64,000 bases of DNA, from positions 36,718 to 100,717 of the forward strand of contig SGPL01000046.1 in NCBI GenBank assembly GCA_004802705.1. The letters are read 5' to 3'. The DNA is from Bondarzewia mesenterica. Lineage: Eukaryota; Basidiomycota; Agaricomycetes; Russulales; Bondarzewiaceae. Position numbers and translations under genes: made by a program. Each line of letters opens with the position of its first letter. Positions within the stretch are counted from its first letter, which is position 1. The notes beneath the pieces were generated by a model. The model searched no databases. It saw only the letters and a list, made by a program, of their open reading frames with translations, and was not told the DNA's origin. Positions 37,847-52,600 of the stretch are shown one piece after another.

Positions 37847-39777
37847 GGCGACGGCGCTCGTATCATCCTTTATGCGTACAATTGCCTTTGTTTTATCGGC
37901 TTGTAGTGTAAAGGGACCTTGATCTGTAGGGACGGTCGTATCCGGATTGCCGCATTTTTCACCTATCCTCTCGCTTTCTCGGACGTTGTATTTATTGTTC
38001 TTGGTCGTCTCCTCTCTCTCACCCACACACTCGTTTCTTCGACACTAGCGGGCGCGTCGCATATGACTTTTTTTCTTGCTATGAGGATCGGGACCTTTCT
38101 TCGAACGACTTTTTTTTTTCCCATTTTGATTTCTTTACCTCTAATACAACGGCTTGTTGTCCTCTCGGGTCATCGGAGCCTAATACCCTTCCAAATCGTG
38201 ACCTTGACGAAGAGCGACATGATGATGACTGTATTGCTGTGGGCAATTCGGCACACAGAGAGGGAACAAAAATGAAGCAAAAGGGAGATCATCTGCCTGT
38301 GCTGATAGGGTACACGGCATCCGTGGCCTATCAGAAAAGATGGACCATTGCATAGCATAAGGAGTTCGGCGAAATCGGAGCTGTCTCAGGAGTGCTTGAA
38401 GATATACTGTTTGGAAACATGGGACCGCAGAACGGGAAGGAGGTGTGCGGCTGGCCCGGTCGGGGGAGGGTGTGCGAGATGAACTGGGACGATCGACCAG
38501 TCGCAAATTTTCCAGCTGCGCCGATGGACAGCGATGGACCACCACGATTGGTCTGCGCTCCATCTGGTCTACTTATATCCGGACGATGTCCCGTGAGGAA
38601 AAGCAGATGGGTCCCCAGTCGACAGAGACCAGATTTTACACGCCGGTAAGTATTGCCGTACAACCTGTATGTAGTACTCACTGTATGTGTAGAAGCGATT
38701 GAAAAAATTCAGTGCTCACCGCCTCGCCCGATAAGTAGGTACTAGTAGATGGCTGAGTCTCGGTCTCTGAAAATAGTAAGCAATGCTCTCTTGATCAGAC
38801 TCAGACCTACTCAGACTTTCTCCCGGCATGGGCTCCCGATGGATCCGGATCGTGTAATCTGGGACCATGGGTTGTGGGCGAGGTGGGTAGAGGGCATGGG
38901 AGGGAGCTGGCGGGAGATTGCTTGGCTGCTGCGAGCCACGCACTGCCACGTACCACGCCGGGGTGAATGAAGAGAGGCAGCCAAAATTGAAACGGTCGGG
39001 TTCGCGTAGGACAAACGGGGCTTAATATAGAAGCCGAAGCGAAAGCTAAACAGTGATGCATGCATAATGTGCGACTCACAAAGTATGGGGATGCGATTTG
39101 AACGAGAAGGATTACTCTTCCCGGCATGGACGCGGAATGAGCCTCCACTCGAACACCCGTGGATCAAAAAGCAGGGGCCCGGAAAATGAACCATGCTCTT
39201 GCCTGGCTGGAACGGTCCCAAGGCAACGTGCTGGAGAATAAAAGAACGTTGATTTCGGTTCGCGCCGCTGGATGGGAATGGACGTGCAGATCGGGTCGAT
39301 TGTGAAACGTATCCACCGGCGAGGAAGTTGGATTGCAAAGCGAGTTGCTTGGAGCTTGGAAGAGCTGAGTTCTGGGCGTTGGAGTGGAGAGTCGCAAAAA
39401 AAAAAAAGTTTTCTGGAGGTGACTTTGTCAGTGTCGCCGAAAAGGCTGCCGACGCTTCGGGGCCTCGGATGTGGTGCGGAGAACGCACGCGAAGGCCGTA
39501 GCTTCTTCCGAGAGCGTCACGTGCAGCCTTTGATCTCAGATTCGAGAGCTGACGCGTCGCTCTAATCGAGCAGTATATAAGCTCTTGTCCTCCTCCTTCC
39601 GCCTCCACACACCTTTGCCCCGTCGTCCGACGAGTCCCGTCCCTTGTAAGTAATATCGTCTATACCCTCCGCCCGAGGTTATGGTTTGGACTGACTGATG
39701 TTTCGACTTGATTAGTTTGCCAATCTCTAACACATCACCTCACCTCACCTCCCCATCCACACGACCACTTTATCATC
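37847..39777. other. Intergenic, 1.9 kb, no gene supported
   Basis: The left part is the 3' UTR of the syntaxin gene with T-rich runs. The right part is the promoter and 5' UTR of the AN1 gene, including a likely 5' UTR intron (about 39646-39717). A long minus-strand open stretch (38811-39608) lacks recognisable motifs and has a skewed Ser/Arg/Pro composition, so I do not call it a gene. Confidence 0.5.
39574..39580 (+). promoter_or_regulatory. TATA box of the AN1 zinc-finger gene
   Basis: TATATAA lies about 200 bp before the ATG at 39778. A pyrimidine-rich leader and a probable 5' UTR intron (donor GTAAGTAAT at 39646, acceptor TTAG at 39717) account for the distance. Confidence 0.55.
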
Positions 39778-40153
39778 ATGCCAGCTAAGAAGCGCTGCCA
39801 GTTCCAGGGCGAGCAAGCCTGCAATCAGGCTGCTCTGCGTATCGTTGGACAATGCCCACATTGTCGTTCTGATTTCTGTGGAACGGTTAGTCCCTCTCGC
39901 ATACTGCTATCCTTATCGCACTTGTACTAATTGTTACTCTCCTTTCTCCTCCTCTCTCCTTTCTCCTCCTCTCTCCTTTCTCCTCCTCTCTCCTTTCCCC
40001 TCTCCTATTTCTGTCGAATGAAAATCTCAGCATCGACTCCCAGAACATCATGCATGCGGCAACTTGGAAGACTGTCGACAGCAGGCCTTTAACCGTAACA
40101 AGGCGAAGCTGGAGAGCGAACGGACAGTAGCCTCGAAGATGGCGACCGCATAA
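39778..40153 (+). CDS. Minimal AN1-type zinc-finger protein
   Basis: Two exons encode only about 75 residues: MPAKKRCQFQGEQACNQAAL, RIVGQCPHCRSDFCGT, and after one intron HRLPEHHACGNLEDCRQQAF, then a Lys/Arg/Glu-rich tail. The Cys/His pattern (C..C...C..C...C....H.....H.C) and the HRLPEHHAC core are those of an AN1 zinc finger, which takes up nearly the whole protein. AN1 proteins such as ZFAND types act in ubiquitin/proteasome stress responses and often bind Cdc48 or the proteasome; for this stand-alone finger that is inference. The intron holds a 17-bp tandem repeat. The TATA box and long leader suggest strong regulated expression. Confidence 0.88.
39937..40005 (+). repeat. 17-bp pyrimidine tandem repeat inside the AN1 gene intron
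   Basis: The unit CTCTCCTTTCTCCTCCT occurs three times exactly (39937-39987) and is followed by a partial, diverged fourth copy to 40005. It is all C and T on the coding strand and fills the polypyrimidine side of the only coding-region intron. It probably varies in copy number between strains. Confidence 0.9.
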
Positions 40154-43438
<3,285 letters not shown>

Positions 43439-45146
43439 GCACGGATGACATCATAGAAAGTAGCGTCATATTGTGGACATGAAAATGTTTTTTGTGTGCT
43501 TGTTCTCACGGTCCCAAGCCCTGTGCTGCTTTTCTCCGCTGCCGTGCCCGTGCATGCTCTGACATTGTGTTCTGCCCGCGTCGATGCTCGCCTGACGCCT
43601 TTTCTTGTCTGCTCACAGTGAGTCCCGCACAGTCAGGCTCATCGACTCGCCTTGACCGTCCCGTTTGCAAGTTTCTGATGGGCATACTAGTGAGCCTCCT
43701 CGACAAGGTCCTCGCCGGCCTCGTCTCGTTCCAGACAAGCCCTCCTCCGTCGCCGACCCAACAGCGCCCGCCCCGCGATCCCTCGCCTCCGCTTCCCCCG
43801 CTCCCTCCGTCTCCCCCGTCGCCTCCGCGTCGCCCGTCGCCTCGTTCTTCTCCATTGCGATCTCGCTTAACCCCAATGTCCACTTGAATTCTGCCAATAT
43901 TACGCCAGAGTGGAACAGCTGGAGCAGAAATCATACAGAAATGCTCTTTAACAAGACAGTTGCGGGTGTGCCGGACGTACGTCATTTTAAGACGAGCCCT
44001 GAGTTGCTGCAGAGGTGCCAGTAAGTGTTTTCCCGGGTTTCGTCAAGCTTTTCCGTGACTGCCTGACCCAATTTTCAAAGATGGTGGAAGAGTATTGCGC
44101 CTGTTCTTGCACAGTAGATGGACGAAAAGGACACCCATCTTGATATTGGACCAATTGAACTCTCATGTTTCGTGTATGCAGAATGAAATAAGATTCGATT
44201 TATCAATGAGATATCCATTTCAAATCATGACTGAGATCATCGCAAAAGTGTCGGGTCCGCACTTACAACAACGAGAGGACTTGCCCAGCACTATTCGATA
44301 CTTAATTATCAGCAACCGTCCAGCCTCCCATCGCAAACGTCGTCTGTTTCCAACAGACTCTAAGTACTTATTGAGGGATCATGAGACACTGAATGCGATG
44401 GCGATGCTACATTGGTAAAGTCTCAGACAGTCCGAGATTATGCACATCGAACGCAGGGAATGAGTCACGACGGAGAGATCATGCTGATGGAGCGTACTCA
44501 CATTCCTATTTTTGTAAGTACGAGCGCTCAGTGCGACGAACCGATTGCCTAGGCGATCAAATGGGAAATAGAATTAAAATAAAGAAAAAGATACTGTAAT
44601 AAACTCAAGAGTAGATGGCGCATGGCCACCGCTCTTCCACAACTACTGCATGATCGCACAATCAGCTCCCTGGCGCTATCGGAAGGAAAAATCACAACAT
44701 TCGACCCAATAGATTTGCGGAATTAGAGAGAGTGCTCTACTACGAGCACCTGCGAACTGATGACCGGGAAGCGCCGTCACCCAGATTCCAAGAAGGGGAG
44801 CACTTGTCCACCAATCTCTGTGATCTCCAAAATTTCCAGAACCTAGATTGGCGTGCGAAGGCGAAGTGAACTTGTGTGAACGAGACTTGGACGGTGTGTC
44901 GCACCATGCGGAAGTAGACAGGCAACCATCAGGTCTTCAAGTTTCAGGGCCTTGTCCTGCGCGCCAATTCTCCTGGCATAATATATTGGCACATTTTTCA
45001 CGATCTTCCCATTCCCACCGCACGTCTAGCTACATGCGGAGTCCATTCGCTTGCTGTGCTGACCACGCCACCCCGCGGATCTGATGCCCGACTAAAGCAC
45101 GTATAAGTTCATTGGGCCTCTGCCTGCCTCCTCCTTACTTCCCGCC
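43439..45146. other. Intergenic with carboxylesterase relic
   Basis: About 1.7 kb between the aminotransferase and the intact carboxylesterase. The segment 43835-44117 is a relic of an esterase 3' end (listed separately). A TATAAG at about 45102 could serve the downstream carboxylesterase. Elsewhere I see nothing. Confidence 0.5.
43835..44117 (+). pseudogene. Relic of a carboxylesterase 3' end (duplicate fragment)
   Basis: The stretch encodes FFSIAISLNPNVHLNSANIT, PEWNSW, HTEMLFNKTVAGVPDV, LLQRCQ, then, after an intron with GTAAGT donor and AAG acceptor, WWKSIAPVLAQ and stop. The intact gene 3 kb downstream ends SFAISLDPNVHVDPSDIK, TEMLFNKTESGVPVV, LLERCQ, the same intron position, and WWNSVAAVNAQ and stop. 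The homology begins abruptly near 43835, and no catalytic part lies upstream, so this is a truncated duplicate of the last two exons of such an esterase. A Pro/Ser-rich open stretch precedes it. It is unlikely to be functional. Confidence 0.85.
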
Positions 45147-47522
45147 ATGGTGACGCACTACAGCGCAATGACCAGACTGTTTGTGTCCGCTCTCGCTCTC
45201 ACTGGGAACTGTAGTCCTGCCGCACAGAGTGCGCCCTTGAAAGTGGTTGACCTGGGATACGCGACATACCAGTCCGATCTCAGCCTCGAAACCGGCGTAA
45301 CCAGTTTTCTCGGCATTCGCTTTGCCGCTCCTCCTACAGGCGAGTGAACCGCCGTCTGTTCTCCGTTTTTCCGTACATTAAACCCTTTGTAGGGGACCTG
45401 CGATTTCGAACTCCTCAGAAACCCACCAACATGAGCGGCGTTCAAAACGCCACCACTCAGCCCGTCCAGTGCATCCAAGCATCTGTATCAGGCTCTCCAG
45501 GGCTTTCCACCTCGAACCCTTTCAGAACGCGTTCAGACGTCGTTGTCGGAGACTTGATATCCAACGAAGATTGTCTTTTTCTTAAGTCAGCAGTCATTCC
45601 CCTTTCCCAGCATTCGATCGACGTTTTTATATTTTTTTGATTTCAGCGTACATGTTCCATCGAACGTCGAACGGGGTGCTCAACTGCCGGTAGTCTTTTG
45701 GATACACAGTGGAGGGTACGCTGTCTTTGTTAATTTGCAGCATATATTTATGAAATTATGGTCCAGATATGACGGAGGAAACAACAGCGCGTTTCCTGTT
45801 CAAGACTTCGTCAAACAGTCAAACTATGGCGTTGTCTCTGTGCAAGTACAGTATCGCCTTGGGCTCTTTGGTGAGTTTCGTAGACATTTTCTCGTCCCAA
45901 GAAACGTCTGAACGCCCGTAGGTTTTATGCCTGGACAGCAAGTCAAGGACGGAGGCGATCTCAATGTGGGGTTGCGTGAGTGCTCTATCGCCAGGCTTCA
46001 TTGTTACCTTCAATTGAATGACGGCCCTTCACTTTACAGTAGATCAACAGTTTGCCTTGCAGTGGGTTCAGGATCATGTAAGGCTGTCCACAGTCGTCGG
46101 CGACCACAGTTAGTTCGCTAACATGTTCGCCAAGATCGCCTCATTTGGCGGTGATCCCCAAAAGGTCACAATCTGGGGACAATCTTCGGGAGCGGGCTCT
46201 GTGTTACAACATATCGTCGCCCACGGTGGACGCACCAATCCGCCGCTGTTTCGTGCGACAATAATGAGCTCTCCTTTCCTTCCCTTTCAATATCATTACA
46301 ATGACCCTATTCCTGAGGTTAGTGTGTTCAAACGTGACGCACACTAACACGGCGCTCACTATCGTCCAGATGCTGTACGCGGAGGTCGTTGCTCAAGTCA
46401 AGTCGGTTGAATCCTCGATCATTTCATACAGCTTGTGCTGATATCCTGGATCTATTCTTAGCTGCACGGGCTCCAGCGACACTCTGGCCTGCCTTCGTGC
46501 CGCGAATGCCTCGGACTTGGTCCAAGCTGACACTGCAATAGGTTCGGCTAATTTCCTGGGAACTTACACCTTCGTCCCGGTTGTAGACGAAGAGTTCATT
46601 GTTGAGCGCCCCACTGAGACGTTGAACCGTCTTCAAGTGAACGGAGTAAGTCCCCGATGACACGCGGCTTGACGATGGCTGACCTCCCAGCAGGAGACGC
46701 TTCTCGCGATCACCAACTCTCACGAAGGCGACCTCTTCGTGAACGCGACCGCCGTCACGTCTGCCAATCTCACTTTAGCGGAATACGTGACGCAGTTGTT
46801 CCCTCGTTTGAACCACACGCAAGTGCAGCATGCCGTCGGACTGTACTCGAGGATCGGCTTGCAAACGGTGGTGGAGCAAGCCGAGGCGGTCATGGGTGAC
46901 AGTGAGCATCTAGGCCGTTATTTTATCCTTAGGCATCGACCCATTCACTCGCACTAAGGTATCTTCGTCTGTCCTGCTTACTATGCTCTTGAAGGGTACG
47001 GCAGAGGCGGGTGGAAGGTCCGTCCATGTCGTACCTTCTGATGCCCACACCATCCTGACCGCTTTTACAGGGAGAATTCGCGATTCCCCCTGGCACACAT
47101 GCAGAGGACCTCTCGTACGAGTTTATAACGTAAGTTCCACTCGCTGTATACGCTACGCAGACACATGCAATTATTTGCCTCACCGTCGTCTGCAGCTTCG
47201 CCATCCGGCCAACCTACAACAACACCGCGTTCATCAACGCCTTCTCTGAGTCTTTCATGTCGTTCGCCATCTCTCTCGACCCCAATGTCCACGTCGACCC
47301 TTCAGACATCAAGCCGACCTGGGCGACCTGGGGCCTGAATTCTACGGAGATGTTGTTCAACAAGACGGAGTCCGGCGTGCCCGTAGTCCAGCCCTTTGAG
47401 ACCGACGCGGGATTGCTGGAGCGGTGCCAGTAAGTAGTTGTCCTTCCCATCAGCAACCGTGTGTTGGTCTGAGGAGTGTCTGCAGGTGGTGGAACAGCGT
47501 CGCTGCTGTCAATGCACAATAA
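45147..47522 (+). CDS. Secreted carboxylesterase type B (lipase/esterase, alpha/beta hydrolase)
   Basis: A signal peptide opens the protein; the ATG at 45168 (MTRLFVSALALTG) may be the real start. VTSFLGIRFAAPPTGDLRFR and ISNEDCLFLNVHVPSN follow, typical of carboxylesterase B. The oxyanion region reads VVFWIHSGGYDGGNNSAF, then YRLGLFGFMPG, LQWVQDH, FGGDPQKVTIWGQSSGAGSV (nucleophile Ser in GQSSGAGS), and near the end AFSESFMSFAISLDPNVHVD, LLERCQWWNSVAAVNAQ. About ten introns occur. The intron at 45340-45392 has a GC donor (ACAG|GCGAGT) that the frame requires, joining PTG to DLRFR. The acidic residue and His are not individually assigned. It lies at the edge of the second metabolic cluster and could cleave an ester of its product or act in nutrition (inference). 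Confidence 0.9.
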
Positions 47523-48052
47523 ATGGGCGCCCGTAGTTGGACACTTTCTTATCGCTTTTCGTAAGTGAATGAACTTTTTTTTCCCTTTCGTCCCTGTTGT
47601 TGCTCGCTGGTGTTTTTCGCTGTCGTATTGCTGTCGTATTACCCTTCCTTTGCAATGGACGTTTCACATCCAATGAACCAAACTGTCAGAAATGTGGAGG
47701 GTACAAACAAACCGAGAGCCTCGGCGTACGGACACAGTCAAAGCTTACATGCTGGGCTCATAAGTCTGGTTCTATTCGTATTCAAGACGTGACAATGTAC
47801 AAATTGAATGTGTGACAATCACGAGTTGGTATTTTCTTTCCTTCGTCAGAGTATCAAACCACCACGGTATCCAGCCACGCATGAGCGACAAGTACGGGCG
47901 CCTCTCCGTATATTCACACAATGAGTCCCATTTGCAGTAGCCACATTCGATCGTAATACTGCATCAAATGGAAAAGGAGAAGAACAGACGGATACAATAC
48001 AACAGACACGAGCGCAAAGGACTCTCTTGGTACAACAGCGCACCTGATATGC

Positions 48053-49479
48053 CTACATCCTCGGGGGTTGGAATTCGTATCTGTGGACCGTTTGTCAGTT
48101 GTAACTGTTGTGGGCCCATGAACACACACGTACGGCTCTTCAAGATACTTGACTTCGTCCGCCTTCAACATCTTGCCGGTCACGATGCTCTCCTGCACTC
48201 TCTCCGGCTAAAGGAAAACAATCAGACAAGGAGCAAAGGTGACAAGTATCGCACACGCACCTTATTCACGCCGACGATGGGGCTAGAGACCTTGGACAGC
48301 GTCCATGACAACGCGACCTGGCTCATGGGCCAGGAATGGTCTGCGGCGAGCTTCTCCACCCTCTTGATGATCTCAGCGTCTGACTCCCTGATCTTCTTTT
48401 CGAAAGGTGTGCCTTTAAGCATCTGGGAACGCGACGTTTCCGTCCCTAAGGGACGCGCGAGTTGTCCGTTCATGAGAGGCGCCCACGAGAGGATGCCGAC
48501 GCCCTCGAAGTTGCAGTACGCCAGCATCTCCAGTTCCTGAATGAGGTGGGCACAAATACATATAAGCACAAGCGAAAGAAACAGAAAGGACTTGGACGTA
48601 CTTCGGCACGGTACAGGAGCGAATGCTCGATCTGGATGCTGACAAACTGCGTCCAACCATTGCGCTCCGCGACATGGTTCATCTCCGCGAACTGCCACAT
48701 CTTGAGGTTGCACGCGCCGATGTAGCGGACCTTGCCAGAGATGACGAGGTCGTGGAGCGCCTTCATCGTCTCCTCGATCGGCGTGCCAGCGTCGAAGGCA
48801 TGGATCTGGAAGAGGTCGAGGTAGGGCGTGTCGAGCCTGGTGAGGATCGCGTCGAGTGCGTTGAAGAGCGCCGTGCGCGACAGGCCGCCCTGGTTGACGT
48901 AGTCGCGGGTGTCGGCCAAGCCAGGGATCATGGGAGCCATGACAGAGACATCGGGGGAGACGAGGCCCCAGGCTTTGCTCATGATGACGAGATTCTTGCG
49001 GGGGATGTTGTACTGGTGGGTGAGGCATCGTTGGAACGGCACGGGGTGAAAAGACGTGGGAAGTTCAAGTACCTTCGACATGAAGCGGGCTATAGTTCGC
49101 TCTGATTCTCCATTCGAGTAGACGTTGGCGGTGTCGATTGTATTGATGCCTAGGTCCCAGGCAGCCTTGAGGATTTTGAGACCCTGCGAACTAATGTAAG
49201 AACAGTAGCAACTGGCATGACTGCACTTGCAGTGTGGGATGTACCTGTTCCTCAGGTACGACCCACGGCTAGATAGCAAGAGATAAGCCAGGCGATGGCA
49301 GAAAATGAAAGCAAGACGCACAATCCACTTGGAGCTGCCAAAGGACATGCCTCCAAGCTGCAGGAAAGAAAGCATCAGAGATTCAACATGATGCGGAACA
49401 GGATAGCATTACTGACAACTGGGACGGACACTCGTAACCCAGATTTTCCGAGGGAACGATATTCGGCCATAGCTGGCAT
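48053..49479 (-). CDS. Aldo-keto reductase
   Basis: This is an NADPH-dependent reductase or dehydrogenase with a TIM barrel. The start at 49479 (or 49470) gives MAEYRSLGKSGLRVSVPV; an intron then leads to LGGMSFGSSKW and, after another, PWVVPEEQ, GLKILKAAWDLGINTIDTANVYSNGESER. The catalytic set is visible: Asp and Tyr in DTANVYSNGESE, Lys in VIMSKAWG, His in LFQIHAFD. Cofactor loop pieces include SISPIVGVNK-like SSPIVGVNK and PERVQESI. Later exons read NFEGVGILSWAPLMNGQLAR and EKKIRESDAEIIKRVEKLAAD. The 3' end is the weakest part: after YLEEPY an intron probably joins to EFQPPRM and a stop near 48053, but other readings are possible. It is divergent from the P450 at 50134, with 655 bp between them, suggesting co-regulation. 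Confidence 0.9.
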
Positions 49480-50133
49480 GTTAGCGGCTGGGGAAAGATG
49501 GTGTGTACAAGCGCTTAGCAGTCCATTGTGGCCCTATGCTATATCGTGACGGAATACCTGGGAATTTCGAAGAAGCCCATTCAGTAGAATGACTCATCCG
49601 ACTGTAGGCTCTCCATGTATTAACACGGATCGTACCGAACGGTGTGTCCGAAGAGCGGGTGAGTCTGCTCATAGGGATTAAGATCTACTGTATTAAGTGA
49701 CGGGTCACCGGTGCTGCTCAAGGTTTGGCCCTGGTTTGACACTGACAGATCATAGATACTCCCCATCGATATGGGTGTAGCGCCGTGTAGCAGTATTGAG
49801 TGGTCTCTCTGGCGCTACTGGAAGGATCAGAATTCTGTTCGGGTGAGTGCGTTTTCTGGATTCGGATCTGTACACTGCCGGCTTCTCAGACGCAGTGAGC
49901 GCTGATTGAGATCCCCTAATCCATAACCGATATAATCGTTAATATTGTTTGCCGCTGCCACCGAAGACAGGGGCCGGAATGTAAGTGTGATATTGATATA
50001 GTGCATTTTCTTTGGTACAAAATGGAAATGAATATGATAGTCCTATGTCACACCTACATCAAGACCCCGTCTGCCGTGACATCCAAACACGATTCCCACA
50101 GACCTCCCATTTACCTTCAACCCGTTGCACACG
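49480..50133. promoter_or_regulatory. Divergent promoter region of aldo-keto reductase and P450
   Basis: About 655 bp between two divergent cluster genes. AT-rich patches occur (GATATAATCGTTAATATTG near 49930), but no operator or TATA box can be assigned with confidence. I see no coding sequence. Confidence 0.45.
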
Positions 50134-52308
50134 ATGGCAGAGGCCAGCATACAAGCTCTTGTCCTCGTAGGGGGGATTGTTCTAATATGCCTTGCCATTC
50201 GATCGTTCGCTCAACGCAGTGGCCCAAACGTGCGTCTCCATTCGTTCCTGTCATACGACTTTCCTCACTACTTATTCTTTTTCCGCAGCTAGATTCGATC
50301 CCTGCAGTCGGATTTGAAATGCCTATTTTGTGCTATATTACCGCCATTTGTTTCTTCTGGGACAGCCAAAATATCATCGAGAAAGGTTATAGGAAGGTAA
50401 GGACGTCGTGCTATCATCGAGGTGCGCTCTGCCATTCATTGGCGGTAACCCGTAGCACAAAGGCGGCTTATTCAAAATCGCCATGCTGGATCACTGGCTA
50501 GTCGTCGCATCAGACATCCAGTCAATAGAAGACATTCGCAGAGTGCCAGACGATGTGCTCTCTTTTGAAGACGCTCTATTTCTCGTACGATGCCTCCCCT
50601 TCCGACTCACTCTGTCTTACATATGTACATTTTATTAAGTTTCTGCAGTCAGATTATACTATTGGACCACAGATGCGCCTTGATCGCTACCACACGCATC
50701 TCATCCGCACTTCTTTGACCCGCAACATAGCTGCGATTTTTGCCGACATGCATGAAGAACTGGTATCCGCGTTCAATGACAAGATTCCTGTCACTGACAG
50801 TGAGTTACTCTCCTGTACGAGTTCATCACTGATTATGACAATTATGACGACTTGGTCAGGATGGTTCAAGTTTCCAGCTTTGGAGACCTTTACGCAGATC
50901 GTATGCCGAATGAGTAATCGTGTCTTTGTGGGAGCGCCAACTTGTGCGTATCACTCTGTTGTTCAATCTCTGAAATTCACTTTTCGCTTACCTTATTTCA
51001 CAGGTCGAAATGTGGATTACCAGGAGTTGAATATGCAATTTACCGTCCAGATCGTGAAAGCTGCATTTTTGTTAAAGGCGTTCCCGGAGTACCTCAAACC
51101 GTGCGTTCCATCTACTCACCCACATATCCAAAGGACGCTAACATTCGTCAGTCAGGTTTGCAGCGTTGATATTCAGCAATGTCCGCTCTTGCACACGCCA
51201 GTGCGCAAAACATATAGCGCCGTTAATCGAAGAGCGTCGTGCCAAGGAGCGGGAGCTCGGGAAAAACTGGTGCAATAAGCCCGTTGGTCTCATTTCATTT
51301 GTTTCATGCTCCAGATCGGACCTTTGCTAATTGTGATTGTTCATCATAGAATGACTTGCTGATGTGGTGCATGGATGAAGCTCGAGGGAATGAACAGGAG
51401 ATCCAAAATATTGCACTCCGGATTCTGCTGATTAACTTTGCCGCGATTCACACGACATCAACGGTGAGCGATTCCAGTTTCTCTTCCGCACCGTAACTCA
51501 ATCGCAGTTTCTCAGAGCCTCACATTTGCGTTGTATCATCTGGCTGCCTATCCACAATTCATTCGTCCACTGCGCAAAGAGGTGGAGGTGGTCCTTGCCG
51601 CCGAAGGATGGTCGAAATCAACATTGACCAAGATGAGGAAGATCGACAGTTTCCTGAAGGAGACGATACGTATCAACACGCCCGGACTTTGTGCGTCCAC
51701 TCTTTTCAACGAATTTTTATCCATTCCAAGTAATTCTCGTTATCTTCGACTGATACCCGTCTGTGTTGATCGCAGGGGCGATGCAACGGCTCTCGCTAAA
51801 GCCATTCACATTCTCCAACGGGCATACCATTCCAGCCGGTACCATGATTGCCTGTCCAGTAATTTCGATGCACCACGATGATGCGCACCATCCGAATGCG
51901 CACGAATTTAACCCGTGGAGGTTCTCTGACATACACCAGGGAGAGGGCAAGGGTCACAAAAATCAGTTTTCCTCCACCAGTCCCGAATATCTTGCCTTCG
52001 GGCACGGCAAACATGCTTGGTAAGGCTCGACATCTTCCTCTCGCTTCCATCCTTTTCGTTCTCTGTCCTCAACTTCTCAGCTTTATCCTTTTTTTCTTGC
52101 CTCTACGACTAAATTCTAATGGATTGGGAATGTCTGCAGCCCTGGGAGGTTCTTCGCCGCCAGCGAGCTGAAGGCGATGCTTGCCCACATCGTGTTAACG
52201 TACGACGTCAGGTTTGAGGACGGGAAGACGAAGCCACCTAATGTGTACCTCGGGTCTGCGTGCATGCCGGGAAAGGGAGAGTTAATGTTCACGAAGCGGC
52301 GGTCTTAA
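50134..52308 (+). CDS. Cytochrome P450 monooxygenase (second cluster)
   Basis: This ER-anchored heme-thiolate monooxygenase starts at 50134 with MAEASIQALVLVGGIVLICL, an N-terminal membrane helix. DSIPAVGFEMPILCY replaces the usual proline hinge. Later exons give QSDYTIGPQMRLDRYHTHLI, RTSLTRNIAAIFADMHEELV, NFAAIHTTSTSLTFALYHLA (I-helix; the AxxTTS pattern), ETIR (ExxR of the K-helix), LSLKPFTFSNGHTIPAGTMI and HPNAHEFNPWRFSD. The heme loop reads FGHGKHA, then Cys formed across an intron (TG|C), then PGRFFAASELKAMLAH: a canonical FGxGxHxCPGR motif. It ends GKGELMFTKRRS. This resembles CYP503/CYP68-like fungal P450s that oxidise terpenoids. It is divergent from the aldo-keto reductase and followed by the methyltransferase. 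It looks intact. Confidence 0.93.
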
Positions 52309-52600
52309 GCTGGAATGCTTGGGCCACTATTTTCTCTCGCACATCAGCTTTTCTTTTCATATGAAATAGATATCGAAACATGTATTTTCAAAGGAATTTC
52401 GCGATTCAAAGAATCTCATGATGTTTATCATGGCTCAAAGGGGTTTAATGGCTCGGCGCCCGACAAGAGCGGAGAAATGGAACGAGACACCGAACGAGGG
52501 CACGGAGCGCTAATAAGCATCCACAGTGTTCTGATGCGATATATCCCACTCTCTTCTCTGATTTCTAGCGTCTGACATTGTCAACACTGGATGCTCAGTC

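Noticed and set aside
38811..39608. 265-codon minus-strand open reading frame upstream of the AN1 gene
   Set aside because: Composition is Ser/Arg/Pro-rich without any domain, and it overlaps the TATA box and leader of the AN1 gene; it looks like a chance open frame in GC-rich DNA.
48623..49105. 160-codon plus-strand open frame opposite the aldo-keto reductase
   Set aside because: Acidic/basic alternating composition typical of an antisense shadow; the minus strand holds all catalytic motifs.
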